The notes beneath the pieces were generated by a model, which did not search any database, had not been told where the DNA came from, and was given only the letters and a program-made list of their open reading frames with translations. Shown piece after piece: positions 43,069 through 52,900 of a stretch of DNA of 64,000 bases. A program made the position numbers and the translations under genes. Each line of letters starts with the position of its first letter. Positions within the stretch are counted from its first letter, which is position 1. This DNA is from an uncultured Selenomonadaceae bacterium (lineage in GTDB: Bacteria > Bacillota > Negativicutes > Selenomonadales > Selenomonadaceae). The DNA is taken from assembly GCA_937902665.1 (NCBI GenBank), contig CALELM010000046.1:1-64000 (forward strand), given 5' to 3'.

Positions 43069-43121
43069 TAACGGTCAAGGAAGGCCGTTAGAAAATATTA
43101 ACAACTGTTTATCAGGGAGGA
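43069..43121 (+). promoter_or_regulatory. Probable CsrA-binding leader: GGA-loop hairpin plus GGA-rich ribosome site
   Basis: TAACGG (43069-43074) pairs perfectly with CCGTTA (43085-43090) around the loop TCAAGGAAGG, which exposes an AGGA motif. The ribosome-binding site GGGAGGA (43115-43121) gives a second GGA cluster 8-9 nt before the flagellin ATG. This two-site arrangement resembles the CsrA sites on Bacillus hag mRNA. Confidence 0.6.
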
Positions 43122-43128
43122 ATTTATC

Positions 43129-44457
43129 ATGGCAATGGTAGTAAAGAACAACATGGCTGCAATCAGCACGCTGAACACTTTGAACAAGAACTCCAGCGCA
43201 TTGACGAAGAGCTTGGCAAAGGTATCTTCCGGCATGAAAATCAACAATGCAGCAGATGATGCTTCCGGTTATGCAATTTCCGAGCGTATGCGCGTTCAGA
43301 TCCGTTCCTTGGATCAGGCAAACCAGAACACGCAGAACGGTAACAGCATGATGAAGGTTGCAGAAGGCGCTGTTTCCAGCACGGTCGAGATTCTCAAGAC
43401 CTTGAAGGAAAAGGTTATCAACGCAGCGAACGATACCAACACGGATTCTGACCGTGCTCAGATCCAGAAGGAACTTGACCAGAGCATTGACCAGATCAAT
43501 GACAATGCAAACATCACTTACAATGGCAAGTACCTTGTGGATGGTTCCCACAACAACAAGGTTACGGCTACTTGCACGGCACTCACGAACGAGAGCATGT
43601 TCTCCTCTACGGTGGGTGGTTCTGCATTGACAAGCCTGAAGAGCCGCAGCGGTGAGTCCCTCAATATCCACAGCACGGATAATGTGACGATTTCCTTCGT
43701 AAAGCAGGGCAGGACTTACACGACGACGTTCTCAATTGGTACCTGCACGTTGCAGAATGTTGTGGATGCTTCTTCAACAGGTAAGTGTGGCACGGAGACT
43801 CTTAGCACTGCAGCTCTTGTACTTACACAGACTGGTTCGCTCATTGGCAAGGATGGTTCTGGCAACTCTGTTTATACGGCAGACAATGGCCCGGCAGTGA
43901 CGATTGCAGCAGCTGGCACTGGTACGAACAACCAGATTTCCGGTATCACGATCAGCATCACGAACAATCAGGGTGCAATCAACAAGTCCGCAAACGCAGC
44001 TTTGGATGCATTTGAGGAGAAGATTCGCGCACAGAACACTTCGGATGACAATGCTATCGTCCTGCAGGTTGGCACGAAGGCAAATCAGGCAATCAAGATT
44101 GGCTTGACGGACATGCGTGCTGAGGCACTCGGTCTCAAGGGTACGGATGGTTCCACCCTCAACATCGCTACGCAGAAGAATGCAAATGCTGCTATCAACG
44201 TTCTTGACAGCGCAATCCAGAAGGCTCTTGACCAGCAGACGACAATCGGTTCTGTAGAAAGCCGCTTGAGCTACACGAGCAGCAACTTGACGACAGCTTC
44301 TGAGAACGTTCAGGCTGCAGAGTCCACGATTCGCGATGCAGACATGGCAAAGGAAATGACGGAATACACGAAGAACAACGTTCTTCTTCAGGCAGCTCAG
44401 TCGATGCTGTCTCAGGCAAACCAGAACAGCTCCGCTGTACTCAGCTTGCTCCAGTAA
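43129..44457 (+). CDS. fliC: Flagellin
   Basis: Filament subunit of 442 residues. Conserved ends: VVKNNMAAISTLNTLNKNSSALTKSLAKVSSG, NNAADDASGYAISERMR and, at the C-terminus, AAESTIRDADMAKEMTEYTKNNVLLQAAQSMLSQANQ. The middle (about residues 165-300) is variable and rich in Ser, Thr, Asn and Gly (for example STGKCGTETLSTAALVLTQT), a natural surface for O-glycosylation. It also contains two or three cysteines, unusual for flagellin. Downstream genes are glycosyltransferases. The hypervariable part makes exact comparison by eye impossible. Confidence 0.95.
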   Translation: MAMVVKNNMAAISTLNTLNKNSSALTKSLAKVSSGMKINNAADDASGYAISERMRVQIRSLDQANQNTQNGNSMMKVAEGAVSSTVEILKTLKEKVINAANDTNTDSDRAQIQKELDQSIDQINDNANITYNGKYLVDGSHNNKVTATCTALTNESMFSSTVGGSALTSLKSRSGESLNIHSTDNVTISFVKQGRTYTTTFSIGTCTLQNVVDASSTGKCGTETLSTAALVLTQTGSLIGKDGSGNSVYTADNGPAVTIAAAGTGTNNQISGITISITNNQGAINKSANAALDAFEEKIRAQNTSDDNAIVLQVGTKANQAIKIGLTDMRAEALGLKGTDGSTLNIATQKNANAAINVLDSAIQKALDQQTTIGSVESRLSYTSSNLTTASENVQAAESTIRDADMAKEMTEYTKNNVLLQAAQSMLSQANQNSSAVLSLLQ

Positions 44458-44486
44458 TCCGTTTCGTTTCGTACAAGGTTACTACC

Positions 44487-44517
44487 AAACCCCTCTCCTT
44501 TGGGAGAGGGGTTTTTC
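44487..44517 (+). terminator. Terminator after flagellin
   Basis: A strong stem (AAACCCCTCTCC with GGAGAGGGGTTT, 3-4 nt loop) plus T run. The next gene starts 30 nt later, leaving little room for a separate promoter. Confidence 0.85.
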
Positions 44518-44546
44518 TTGAATAAAAATGAGAAAGGGACGTTCCT

Positions 44547-47500
44547 ATGAAAATTACTGCCTGCTATATTACGAAGAACGAAGAAGAGAACCTGCCAAGC
44601 TCCTTGGAATCCATACGGGAGGTGGCAGATGAAATCATCGTAGTAGATACTGGTTCGGTGGACAGGACGGTGGAGATTGCGCAATCGTATGGGGCAGCAG
44701 TGTATCGCCATCCATGGCAGGATGATTTTTCAGAGCCGAGAAATGTAGCTTTGGAACATGCGAGCGGAGAATGGATCTTGTTTTTGGATGCGGATGAATC
44801 CTTCCTGCATGTGGAGCATTTGCGTGAGGCAATGGAACGGATGATGGAGGAAAAGCCTTCGGTGGAGGTTTGGCTTGTTCCTTCTTTTCATGTGGACAAG
44901 AGAAATTTGGAGCGTGTGCAAAGCATTTCGTATGTCACGAAATTGTTTCGGAACAGGAAGGATATACGATACCATGGCCGCATCCATGAGAATATCCGAA
45001 AGGATGGCGGAGAGCTGGAGCTGGGATATGCGAGTGAAGCATTAGCCATTCGGCATACGGGATATTCTGCTTCCTTGTCCAAGGAAAAGGCATTGCGAAA
45101 TTTGAGGATCTTGGAACAGGAGATAGAGCGGTACGGCAAGCTTCCGGGTTATGATTATTATTTAGCAGACTGCTACTATTCCTTGGAACGCTATGAGGAG
45201 GCACTTTCCTGCGCAAAGAGCCAAGCAATGGGAGATGTGCGAATGATTGGTCATGAGAGCCATGCGCATCACCTTGCCTTGGAGTGCATGAGAAAGCTAA
45301 AGACTCCGCTTGACGAGCAGCTGGCGTGGGTGGAGCAGGCGAAGGAGGAGTATCCCTTGCTGCCGGACTATTATGCGGAGCGTGGGATGCTCCTGAGCAG
45401 CATGGGACGGCTGGAGGAAGCAGAGAAGGAATTCTTGGAGGCATTGCTTCGCTACGAGGGAAAGGAATATCCCCCCTGCCAAGGGAGTATTTTTACGGAG
45501 CAGGTGGCGGCGAGAGCGAGTGTAAGGCTTGGTGAGATTGCTTCCCGTCTTGGAAAGAGGGAGGAAGCGAAGCAGTATTTTGCAATAGCGGGGAGGTATG
45601 ATGCTTTGGATGGGGAAGTAGCTAGGAAAAGGAAGGAATGTCTTGGCGTAGAACGGAGAGCGGACGGGATCCGGATCTCTGCTTGCTATATGGTGAAGAA
45701 CGAGGCGGACAACTTAAAGCGCTCTATCGAGAGCATCAGGGAGGAAGTCGATGAGATCATCGTGGTAGATACCGGCTCGACGGATGGGACGGTGGAGATG
45801 GCGCAATCGTATGGGGCAGAGGTTTATTTTCTTCCTTGGGCGGATGATTTTTCTGCACCGAGGAATGAGGCGCTTTCCCATGCCACGGGAGACTGGATTA
45901 TTTTCTTGGATGCGGATGAGTATTTTACGGAGGAAACGAAGGGGAATCTCCGCAGGGTTGTCGCATCAGAAAAAAAGGGAAATCTCTTGCTGGTTCCTGC
46001 TGAGCAATATGACAGCACGACTGGACGGCGGCAGATTGTCATCTATTCGCCGCGAATCTTGCGATGCCAGGAGGGACTGCATTATGTTGGCAGGATCCAT
46101 GAGGAGATTCGCGCTTGCGGCCGCATTGTGCTGCCGGTATGCCAGCTGGCTCCTGCGGACTTGAAATTGATCCATACTGGATATTCCAGCTCGCTGACGC
46201 AGAAGAAGGCAGAACGGAATTTGAAGATCTTGCTGCAGGAGCTGGAGGACACGGACGATGAGGAGCGGCGCAATCGGCTCTATATGTATTTGGCAGAAAC
46301 CTATGCAGGATTGGACAAGAACGAACTGGCAAAGTATTATGCGAGGAAGGACATTGCCTTGGGGCGGCAGCCTATTGTATATGCGAGCCGTTCCTATCGG
46401 ATCCTGCTGCACTGCTTGGCACAGGAGAAGGATGCAGGAAAGGAACGTTTGAGGGTTTCGGAGAAAGCAACGGAGGATTTTCCGGAGGTGCCGGATTTCC
46501 ATGCAGAATTGGCACAGTGCCTAGCGGATGATCTCCAGTATGAGAAGGCGGTCAGGGAAGCGGAAAAGGCTCTTTCTTCGGTGAAGGATTACTGCTGGAT
46601 CGAGCCGATGGAGATGGATGAGGAGGCTTTGCGCCTCTTGACACACAGGAAAGAAGTATGGGAAAGGATACAGGAGAGAGCAAGTCATATCAAGGTATCT
46701 GCGTGCCTTATTGTGAAGGATGGGGGAGAGGATTTCAAGCTTTGGAACAAGAATGCGGATGCCTATGCTTTTGAGAAGATCGTGGTGGACACTGGCTCAA
46801 CGGATGGAACGGCAGAGCTTGCGGCTGCTTGCGGCTGCAAGGTATATCCGATGGAATGGCATGGGGACTTTGCGGCGGCGAGAAATGAGGCGCTTTTCCA
46901 TGCGACAGGGGACTGGGCAGCTGTGCTTGATGCAGATGAGGAGTTCATAGAGCCGGAGAAGGTACGCCCGTACCTTGCCCGCATGGAGCTTAGTTATGGG
47001 AAAGCGGATGCTGTTATGGTGCCGATCATTCACATTGATACGGATGACGGGAATCGAGAGATCAAGCGAGCTCCCTATACAAGGCTTCTTCGCATGGGGA
47101 GGGGACTGCATTACCAAGGGAGAGTGCATGAGAGACTGGTAAAGCAGGTCGGTGAGGTATGCCTTTTTGCAGAAGAGGAAAAACTGGCGATTCGTCATAC
47201 GGGGTATTCCTCCGGACGTATCTTAGGGAAGCTGCAGAGAAATTTGGAACTGCTGCAAAGAGAAATCGCAGAGCATGGAAAGAAGCCCCAGCATGACAGG
47301 TATTTGGCGGATTGCTATTATGGCATGGGAGATTACGCAAAGGCTTTGGAGCATGCGCAGATGGCTTTGGGAGGAGCGGTATCCCTTGGGGCGCAGAGCG
47401 ATTTGTGCAGGATGCTTCTTTCCTGCATGAAGGAGTTGGAGACTCCGAAAGAGGAGCAGATTGCTGTTGCACGGCAGGCGGTGGAGAACTATCCCGATTT

Positions 47501-48512
47501 GCCGGATTTTTATGGCTTGCTGGGACTCTTGCTTTTGGAAAGCGACAGGGAGCAGGCAGTCTCCCTCTTGGAACAGGCAATCAATCTTTTTGAGAATTCA
47601 GCTTCCAGTGGGGAGGCAAGCCAGTTTGCCGATTTTGCAGATGAGGTATTTGCGGCATTGGCGGAAGTATGCCTGCCTGACCAGAAAGCATGGGAGCTTG
47701 CTAAAAAGGCACTGCACTGGAATCCAAGAAATGAGAATGCCTTGGATGTGATCTGTACCTGCAAGGAAGGGACATCGGATGGGGAACTATTGGAGCTTCT
47801 TCAGGAAATGCTGGGAAGAGACGAAAAACAAGTGAGATACTTGGCAAGGTTTGCAGAAAGCTATGGAAGGATTGGGCTTTTGGAAGAGGCGGAGCGAGTG
47901 TTGCGTGAGGAATTCCAGCAGGATGCCTGCCTGACGGAAACCTATCAGAGATGGAAGGAAAACGGAGAGGCTGCTTTAGGGGAATGCTTTACGTTTGCTG
48001 CAGAAAATATCAAGAAGCTGCCGCCTGTCATGGTGTGCTTGGAGCAGGAAAAAACGATGCCTGCGAGGAAGCTCTTAAAAGAAGCAGAGAAGCAGCTGCC
48101 GCCTTCGATGCAGGTGCTTTGGAGGTGCTACAGGGAAGGTGAGGTGCCGGATTCCTTCAACAGGCAGGATGGATTTGATTTTTTCATGGAGGCTTTTCTG
48201 GACTGGGGAACAGAGGAACAGCTGGAGCGGTTCCTGTCACTGGCCGGTGCTTTGGAGGAGCAGGACGTTTGGGAGCTTGGAACAGCTCTCTTTGTGCGCA
48301 GGCGGTGGCAGGGCGTGATTGCCCTGCAGTCCATGTTCCCTGCGGATTCTCCGTTGGCAAATGAAGAATTTTGGTATCGGCTCGGCGTATGCTTTTATGA
48401 GCTTGGCGAGGAGGAAACGGCACAGGAGTGCATGGAAAAGGCGCTTTCCATGTGCGAGGATCATGCAGGAGCAATTTCCTATATGGCATGGATGAGAGGT
48501 GAGAGAGCATGA
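44547..48512 (+). CDS. Giant protein with three GT2 glycosyltransferase-TPR units
   Basis: The 1321-residue protein repeats the same module three times, beginning near residues 1, 373 and 713. Each unit opens with a GT-A fold: KITACYITKNEEENL, RISACYMVKNEADNL and KVSACLIVKDGGEDF; then a VVDTGS(T/V)D block; then the nucleotide-sugar/metal motif FLDADES, FLDADEY and VLDADEE. After each catalytic part come helical TPR-like repeats (YLADCYYSLERYEEAL, YLADCYYGMGDYAKAL). The last 300 residues are TPR-like only. The third unit is most altered at its first motif (KDGG for KNE) but keeps DAD. No signal peptide, so cytoplasmic. Likely role: adding sugars to flagellin or to a protein-bound glycan before export. 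Confidence 0.85.
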   Translation: MKITACYITKNEEENLPSSLESIREVADEIIVVDTGSVDRTVEIAQSYGAAVYRHPWQDDFSEPRNVALEHASGEWILFLDADESFLHVEHLREAMERMMEEKPSVEVWLVPSFHVDKRNLERVQSISYVTKLFRNRKDIRYHGRIHENIRKDGGELELGYASEALAIRHTGYSASLSKEKALRNLRILEQEIERYGKLPGYDYYLADCYYSLERYEEALSCAKSQAMGDVRMIGHESHAHHLALECMRKLKTPLDEQLAWVEQAKEEYPLLPDYYAERGMLLSSMGRLEEAEKEFLEALLRYEGKEYPPCQGSIFTEQVAARASVRLGEIASRLGKREEAKQYFAIAGRYDALDGEVARKRKECLGVERRADGIRISACYMVKNEADNLKRSIESIREEVDEIIVVDTGSTDGTVEMAQSYGAEVYFLPWADDFSAPRNEALSHATGDWIIFLDADEYFTEETKGNLRRVVASEKKGNLLLVPAEQYDSTTGRRQIVIYSPRILRCQEGLHYVGRIHEEIRACGRIVLPVCQLAPADLKLIHTGYSSSLTQKKAERNLKILLQELEDTDDEERRNRLYMYLAETYAGLDKNELAKYYARKDIALGRQPIVYASRSYRILLHCLAQEKDAGKERLRVSEKATEDFPEVPDFHAELAQCLADDLQYEKAVREAEKALSSVKDYCWIEPMEMDEEALRLLTHRKEVWERIQERASHIKVSACLIVKDGGEDFKLWNKNADAYAFEKIVVDTGSTDGTAELAAACGCKVYPMEWHGDFAAARNEALFHATGDWAAVLDADEEFIEPEKVRPYLARMELSYGKADAVMVPIIHIDTDDGNREIKRAPYTRLLRMGRGLHYQGRVHERLVKQVGEVCLFAEEEKLAIRHTGYSSGRILGKLQRNLELLQREIAEHGKKPQHDRYLADCYYGMGDYAKALEHAQMALGGAVSLGAQSDLCRMLLSCMKELETPKEEQIAVARQAVENYPDLPDFYGLLGLLLLESDREQAVSLLEQAINLFENSASSGEASQFADFADEVFAALAEVCLPDQKAWELAKKALHWNPRNENALDVICTCKEGTSDGELLELLQEMLGRDEKQVRYLARFAESYGRIGLLEEAERVLREEFQQDACLTETYQRWKENGEAALGECFTFAAENIKKLPPVMVCLEQEKTMPARKLLKEAEKQLPPSMQVLWRCYREGEVPDSFNRQDGFDFFMEAFLDWGTEEQLERFLSLAGALEEQDVWELGTALFVRRRWQGVIALQSMFPADSPLANEEFWYRLGVCFYELGEEETAQECMEKALSMCEDHAGAISYMAWMRGERA

Positions 48513-49981
48513 AGATTTCGGCAGTAACGATTGCAAGGAATGAGGCAGAAAATCTTCCGCAATGGCTAAAGAGCGTAAAGCAATATGCCGATGAAATTAT
48601 TGTCGTGGATACCGGTTCAGAGGATGCTACGGTGGAGATTGCGAGAGAAGGCGGCGCAAGGGTGGAGTTTTTTGCATGGTGCAATGATTTTGCGGCGGCA
48701 AAGAATTTTGGCATTGAGCAGGCAAGCGGAGACTGGATTGCCTTCTTGGATGCGGATGAGTATTTTGATGATACGGATGCGCCAAAGGTGCGTTCCTTGC
48801 TGTCGACATACCACAACCAGCCGAGGGTGGTTGCGATTACTTTGAAGCTTGTCAATATTGACAAGGACACGGGAAGGAACATGGGGACCTCCTTTCCCTG
48901 CACGAGACTGTTTCGGAACGTGCCGTGGATTCGTTACGTCGGTTCGATTCATGAGAACCTGAGAAACATAACTCCTGAGAAGGAGGCAGAAATGAAGCTC
49001 GTTTCGTGGCTTCGGATCTACCATACGGGATATTCCGCCTCGGTCATCAAGCTAAAATCAAAACGGAATTTGGACATGATTTTGGACAGGCAGAAAAGGA
49101 TAGGTTTCCAGCCCTTGGACGATTATCATCTTATGGACAGCTATTATTCCCTTGCTGATTATGAGAAGGCAATCTATCATGCCAAGCGGGCGGCCGCAGA
49201 TCGCTATCAGCCGCTTGGCACGGAGCAGCGTATTTATATGGTGTGGCTGCAATGCATGATGCTGATAAACGCACCAGCAGACGAATTTGAGGAGATCTTG
49301 AGGGAGGCAAGGGAAAAATTTCCGCAGGCAGCCGCCTATTGGTTCTTGGCAGGTTCTGCGAAGTGGAAAAGCAAGGATTATCTGGGTGCAGAGCGTGAAT
49401 TCATGGAAGGGTTGCTGCTCTATGAGCGCAATGGGTGCGAGGACGATTCGGCAGAGCGGCTTTTGCCCATGACTTATGAGTATTTGGGAGAGATTTGCTA
49501 TATGCAGCATCGCTTTGAGGATGCGAAGGCATTTTTGATGGAGGGCTTGCGCTGGAAGAAGCAAAGCTCCCACATGCTATGGATGTTGCTGGGACTTTGG
49601 CAGGGCGATGCAGAGGTGGAGATAATCCAGCGGCTGAACAAGCTTTATGACAGGACGCAGGATGCCGAGTTCCTTGTGCAGGTGCTGAGTCGGACAACAC
49701 TTTATCAAGCGACCTTGTATTATGACCGCTTGGCGGGCAATGTTCTCGGAGACGTTGGGCGATATCTGCGCTCTGGGCATGCAAATGCCGCTGTCGCAGG
49801 TCTTGTCACGGAATTGGAGCGTTCTTATGTGGCAGGACATTCGCTGGCAGGAATTCTTCAGGGGCAAACGGCATCGCTCATGGAGTATCTTTTGCCGCCG
49901 GTTTATCGGCAGGAGGGAGAAGCTTCTTCTGCGCGCATGCGGAAGCGTTTGGAACGGATGAGAAAATATTGGATGGATTAG
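48509..49981 (+). CDS. GT2 glycosyltransferase with TPR region
   Basis: A 490-residue single-unit relative of the triple protein upstream: KISAVTIARNEAENLPQWLKSV, IVVDTGSEDATVEIA, IAFLDADEYFDDTD, IHENLRNI, then TPR-like helices (DDYHLMDSYYSLADYEKAIYHAK). The start overlaps the previous stop (ATGA), so translation is probably coupled. Cytoplasmic; substrate unknown but the flagellar setting suggests protein glycosylation. Confidence 0.87.
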   Translation: MKISAVTIARNEAENLPQWLKSVKQYADEIIVVDTGSEDATVEIAREGGARVEFFAWCNDFAAAKNFGIEQASGDWIAFLDADEYFDDTDAPKVRSLLSTYHNQPRVVAITLKLVNIDKDTGRNMGTSFPCTRLFRNVPWIRYVGSIHENLRNITPEKEAEMKLVSWLRIYHTGYSASVIKLKSKRNLDMILDRQKRIGFQPLDDYHLMDSYYSLADYEKAIYHAKRAAADRYQPLGTEQRIYMVWLQCMMLINAPADEFEEILREAREKFPQAAAYWFLAGSAKWKSKDYLGAEREFMEGLLLYERNGCEDDSAERLLPMTYEYLGEICYMQHRFEDAKAFLMEGLRWKKQSSHMLWMLLGLWQGDAEVEIIQRLNKLYDRTQDAEFLVQVLSRTTLYQATLYYDRLAGNVLGDVGRYLRSGHANAAVAGLVTELERSYVAGHSLAGILQGQTASLMEYLLPPVYRQEGEASSARMRKRLERMRKYWMD

Positions 49982-49996
49982 GACGGTTGGAGCGGT

Positions 49997-52900
49997 ATGG
50001 AGCTACGGGACAGGATTTATCAGGCATTGGATGCAAGGCAGTTTGCCTCGGCACGGGAGGCGATTGCGGAACTGAAAGCAGAAGCACCTGCGGAGGCAGC
50101 GGGGCTTTTGGTGGCACTGGAGATTGAGGACGGCTGTTTGGATGAGGCGGCTGTTTCCTTGGAGGAGTTGCGTCAGCTGTCGCCGCAGGATATTTATACG
50201 AGGTTCTTGGAGGCAAGGCTTGCTTTTTCCCTTCATGAGTACCAAAAGGCAAGGCACATTTTGGAAGAGTTGCTGGCAGGTGATATGCCCGCCATATACT
50301 TGGAAAAGGTGCTGAACCTTTACGGTCAGTGCTGCAGGCTCTTCGGGGATTGCAGGGGGGCAGCAGAGAGCTATCGCTTGGCATCCGAGGTCGTTCCGTC
50401 ACGGGAGCTGAAGGCACTGGAATACAGTGATTATCTGTTTAACCTGCACTATCTTCCGCAATCGCTTTGGGAGCAGAAACGGGAAGCCATCGGTTTTGGC
50501 AGGCTTTTTTCGGATGTCCCATGGTTTTTGCAAGGGTTTCCCGTGCGGGAGAAAAAACTTCGGATTGGGTATCTTTCGGGCGATTTTCGGAATCATGTGG
50601 TGCTTCGGTTTGTCTATGCCTTTTTTTTGCAGGTGGATAAGGAGCGGTTTGAGGTCTATGCTTATGCGAACCATTTGGAGGATGCATACAGCGAGCATCT
50701 AAAAACTCTGGTGGATGGCTGGAGAAATATCTATGGCATTTCGGATGAGGAAGCGGCACGACTGATTTACGAGGACGAGATTGATATCCTTGTCGATTTT
50801 TCAGGGCATACGAAGGGAAACCGCCTGCCTGTTCTTGCGAGAAAGCCTGCGCCCGTGCAGATATCAGGGGTTGGTTATTTTGCTTCGACTGGGCTTCCTT
50901 CGATGGATTATTTTTTGAGCGATGCTTTTTTGGCAGAGGGAAATGCGCAGGATGGGTTTGCAGAGGAGCTTCTGGTCTTGCCGCAGAGCCATTTTTGCTA
51001 TACTCCCATGCAGGAGGAAAACCTTCCGTGCATGGCACCGTTCGAGAAAAATGGATATGTTACCTTTGGAAGCTTTAATAATTTTGCGAAGGTCAATGAT
51101 GAGGTTCTGCTGGTGTGGAGCAAGTTGCTTCGGGAGATGCCGACGGCAAGGCTCCTTCTCAAGGCGGATGCCTTTGCTTTTGAGGATACGAAAGCTGCGG
51201 CGTTGGAGAGATTGGTGCAGGCAGGGCTGGATATGCGTCGGGTAGAATGCCGTGCATGGTCTGAGGAATATCTTGCTGAGTACGGGGATATGGATATTGC
51301 ATTGGATCCATGGCCGTATCCAGGGGGCGGAACGACCTGCGATGCGCTCTATATGGGTGTTCCCGTGGTGACGATGACGGGAGCAAGCCAAGGGGAACGC
51401 TTTGGGGCGAGCCTTTTGCAGAATCTCGGGCTTGCAGAGCTTGTAGCGAAAGATACGGCAGAGTATGCAAGTATTGCACTGGCACTGGCAGAGGATCGGG
51501 AGGCACTGTCGATGCTTCGCAAGAACCTTCGAGACATGATGCAAAATTCGCCGTTGATGGATGTTTCGGGGTATCAGGAGAGCTTGGCAGCTGCGTATCA
51601 AATGGTGTGGCATCATTATTGCGATACGCAGGAGGAACTTACCTATGCAGAGCAGAGGATCTTGCTCTCCCGTATCGAGAAATGGCAGGAGCAGGGCGAT
51701 CGGAGGCAGGCTGTCTCTGGAATGTCAAGGATCTTGGCAGGCTCCCAAAATCTGAGCCTTTTGTTTCGGCTGGCGGAGATCGCTATAGATGGCAAGGAAA
51801 TTTCTATCGTGGAGGAAACTGCAAGGCAGATGGAGCAGTGCGGTCCAAGGCAGGGGGCAACGCTTCTGGTGCAGGCATATTTATGTTCCATGAAGCATGA
51901 AGCGGAGAAGGCACTGCTGTTTTCTGAAAGGGCAAGAAATGCCGGCACGCTGGATAATGTGCAGATGGGAATGGCATGGCATTTGACGGCAAGCCTGCAA
52001 AAAGAGCAGGGAAAGAGAGCCCTTGCGGCACATTCCTATTTGGAATCGAGCCGCTGGCAGGCAGCAAAGGAAAATGCTTTGGCAGAATACAGCAATTATC
52101 TTCTGAACCTGCATTACGGCGGTGAACGGGAGATATTCAGAACTGCGGCAGAGGGATATGGGATCTTGCTTGCAGATGTGAAGCGGTATTCTCACGACAT
52201 GGCACGGCATAGGCATGCGAGACTTCGCATAGGATATATTTCTCCTGATTTTTGCCGTCATGTGGCGGCATGCTTTGCAGGCGTGTTTTTTGCATCGGCA
52301 GATTCGCAGGTGTTTTCGGTCTATGCTTATTCGCTCTCCATGGAGACGGATGCTGTGACGGAGGAGTTCCGTTCCCGTGCAGAGCATTTTATCGACCTTT
52401 CCGGCATGGATGCAGAGAAAGCGGCAAGGCGCATTTACGAGGATGAGATTGATATTTTGGTGGATCTTTCCGGACACACAGGAGGAAATGCGCTTCCCAT
52501 TTTGGCAAGAAAGCCTGCTCCCGTGCAGGTTTCCGGCATTGGTTATTTTGCGACTACGGGACTTTCAGCGGTGGATTATTTTCTGTCAGATGTTTCTTTG
52601 GCAGAGGCTGGCGCGCAGAGGGATTTTGTGGAACGGTTGCTGGTCCTTCCGCAGAGCCATTGGTGCTACCGCCCTGTGGCTGGGATGGAGCGTCCTGCAG
52701 GACCTGCACCGTTTCGGAAAAATGGATACATTACCTTTGGCAGCTTGAGCCATTGGGACAAGATTACGGATGAAATGCTCCTTGCGTGGGCAGAGATCTT
52801 GAACCGTGTGCAGGGGGCAAGGCTTTTCTTGAAATGCGGGGTATATTCCAATGAGGAACGGCTGCCAGAGGTTAAGAGACGCTTGCAGGAGGCAGGGATT

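Noticed and set aside
43060..43091. A TAAA followed by GCCGTTAG as a third flagellin sigma-28 promoter
   Set aside because: The spacing is 20 bp instead of 15 and the -10 half deviates; the same bases form the GGA-loop hairpin.
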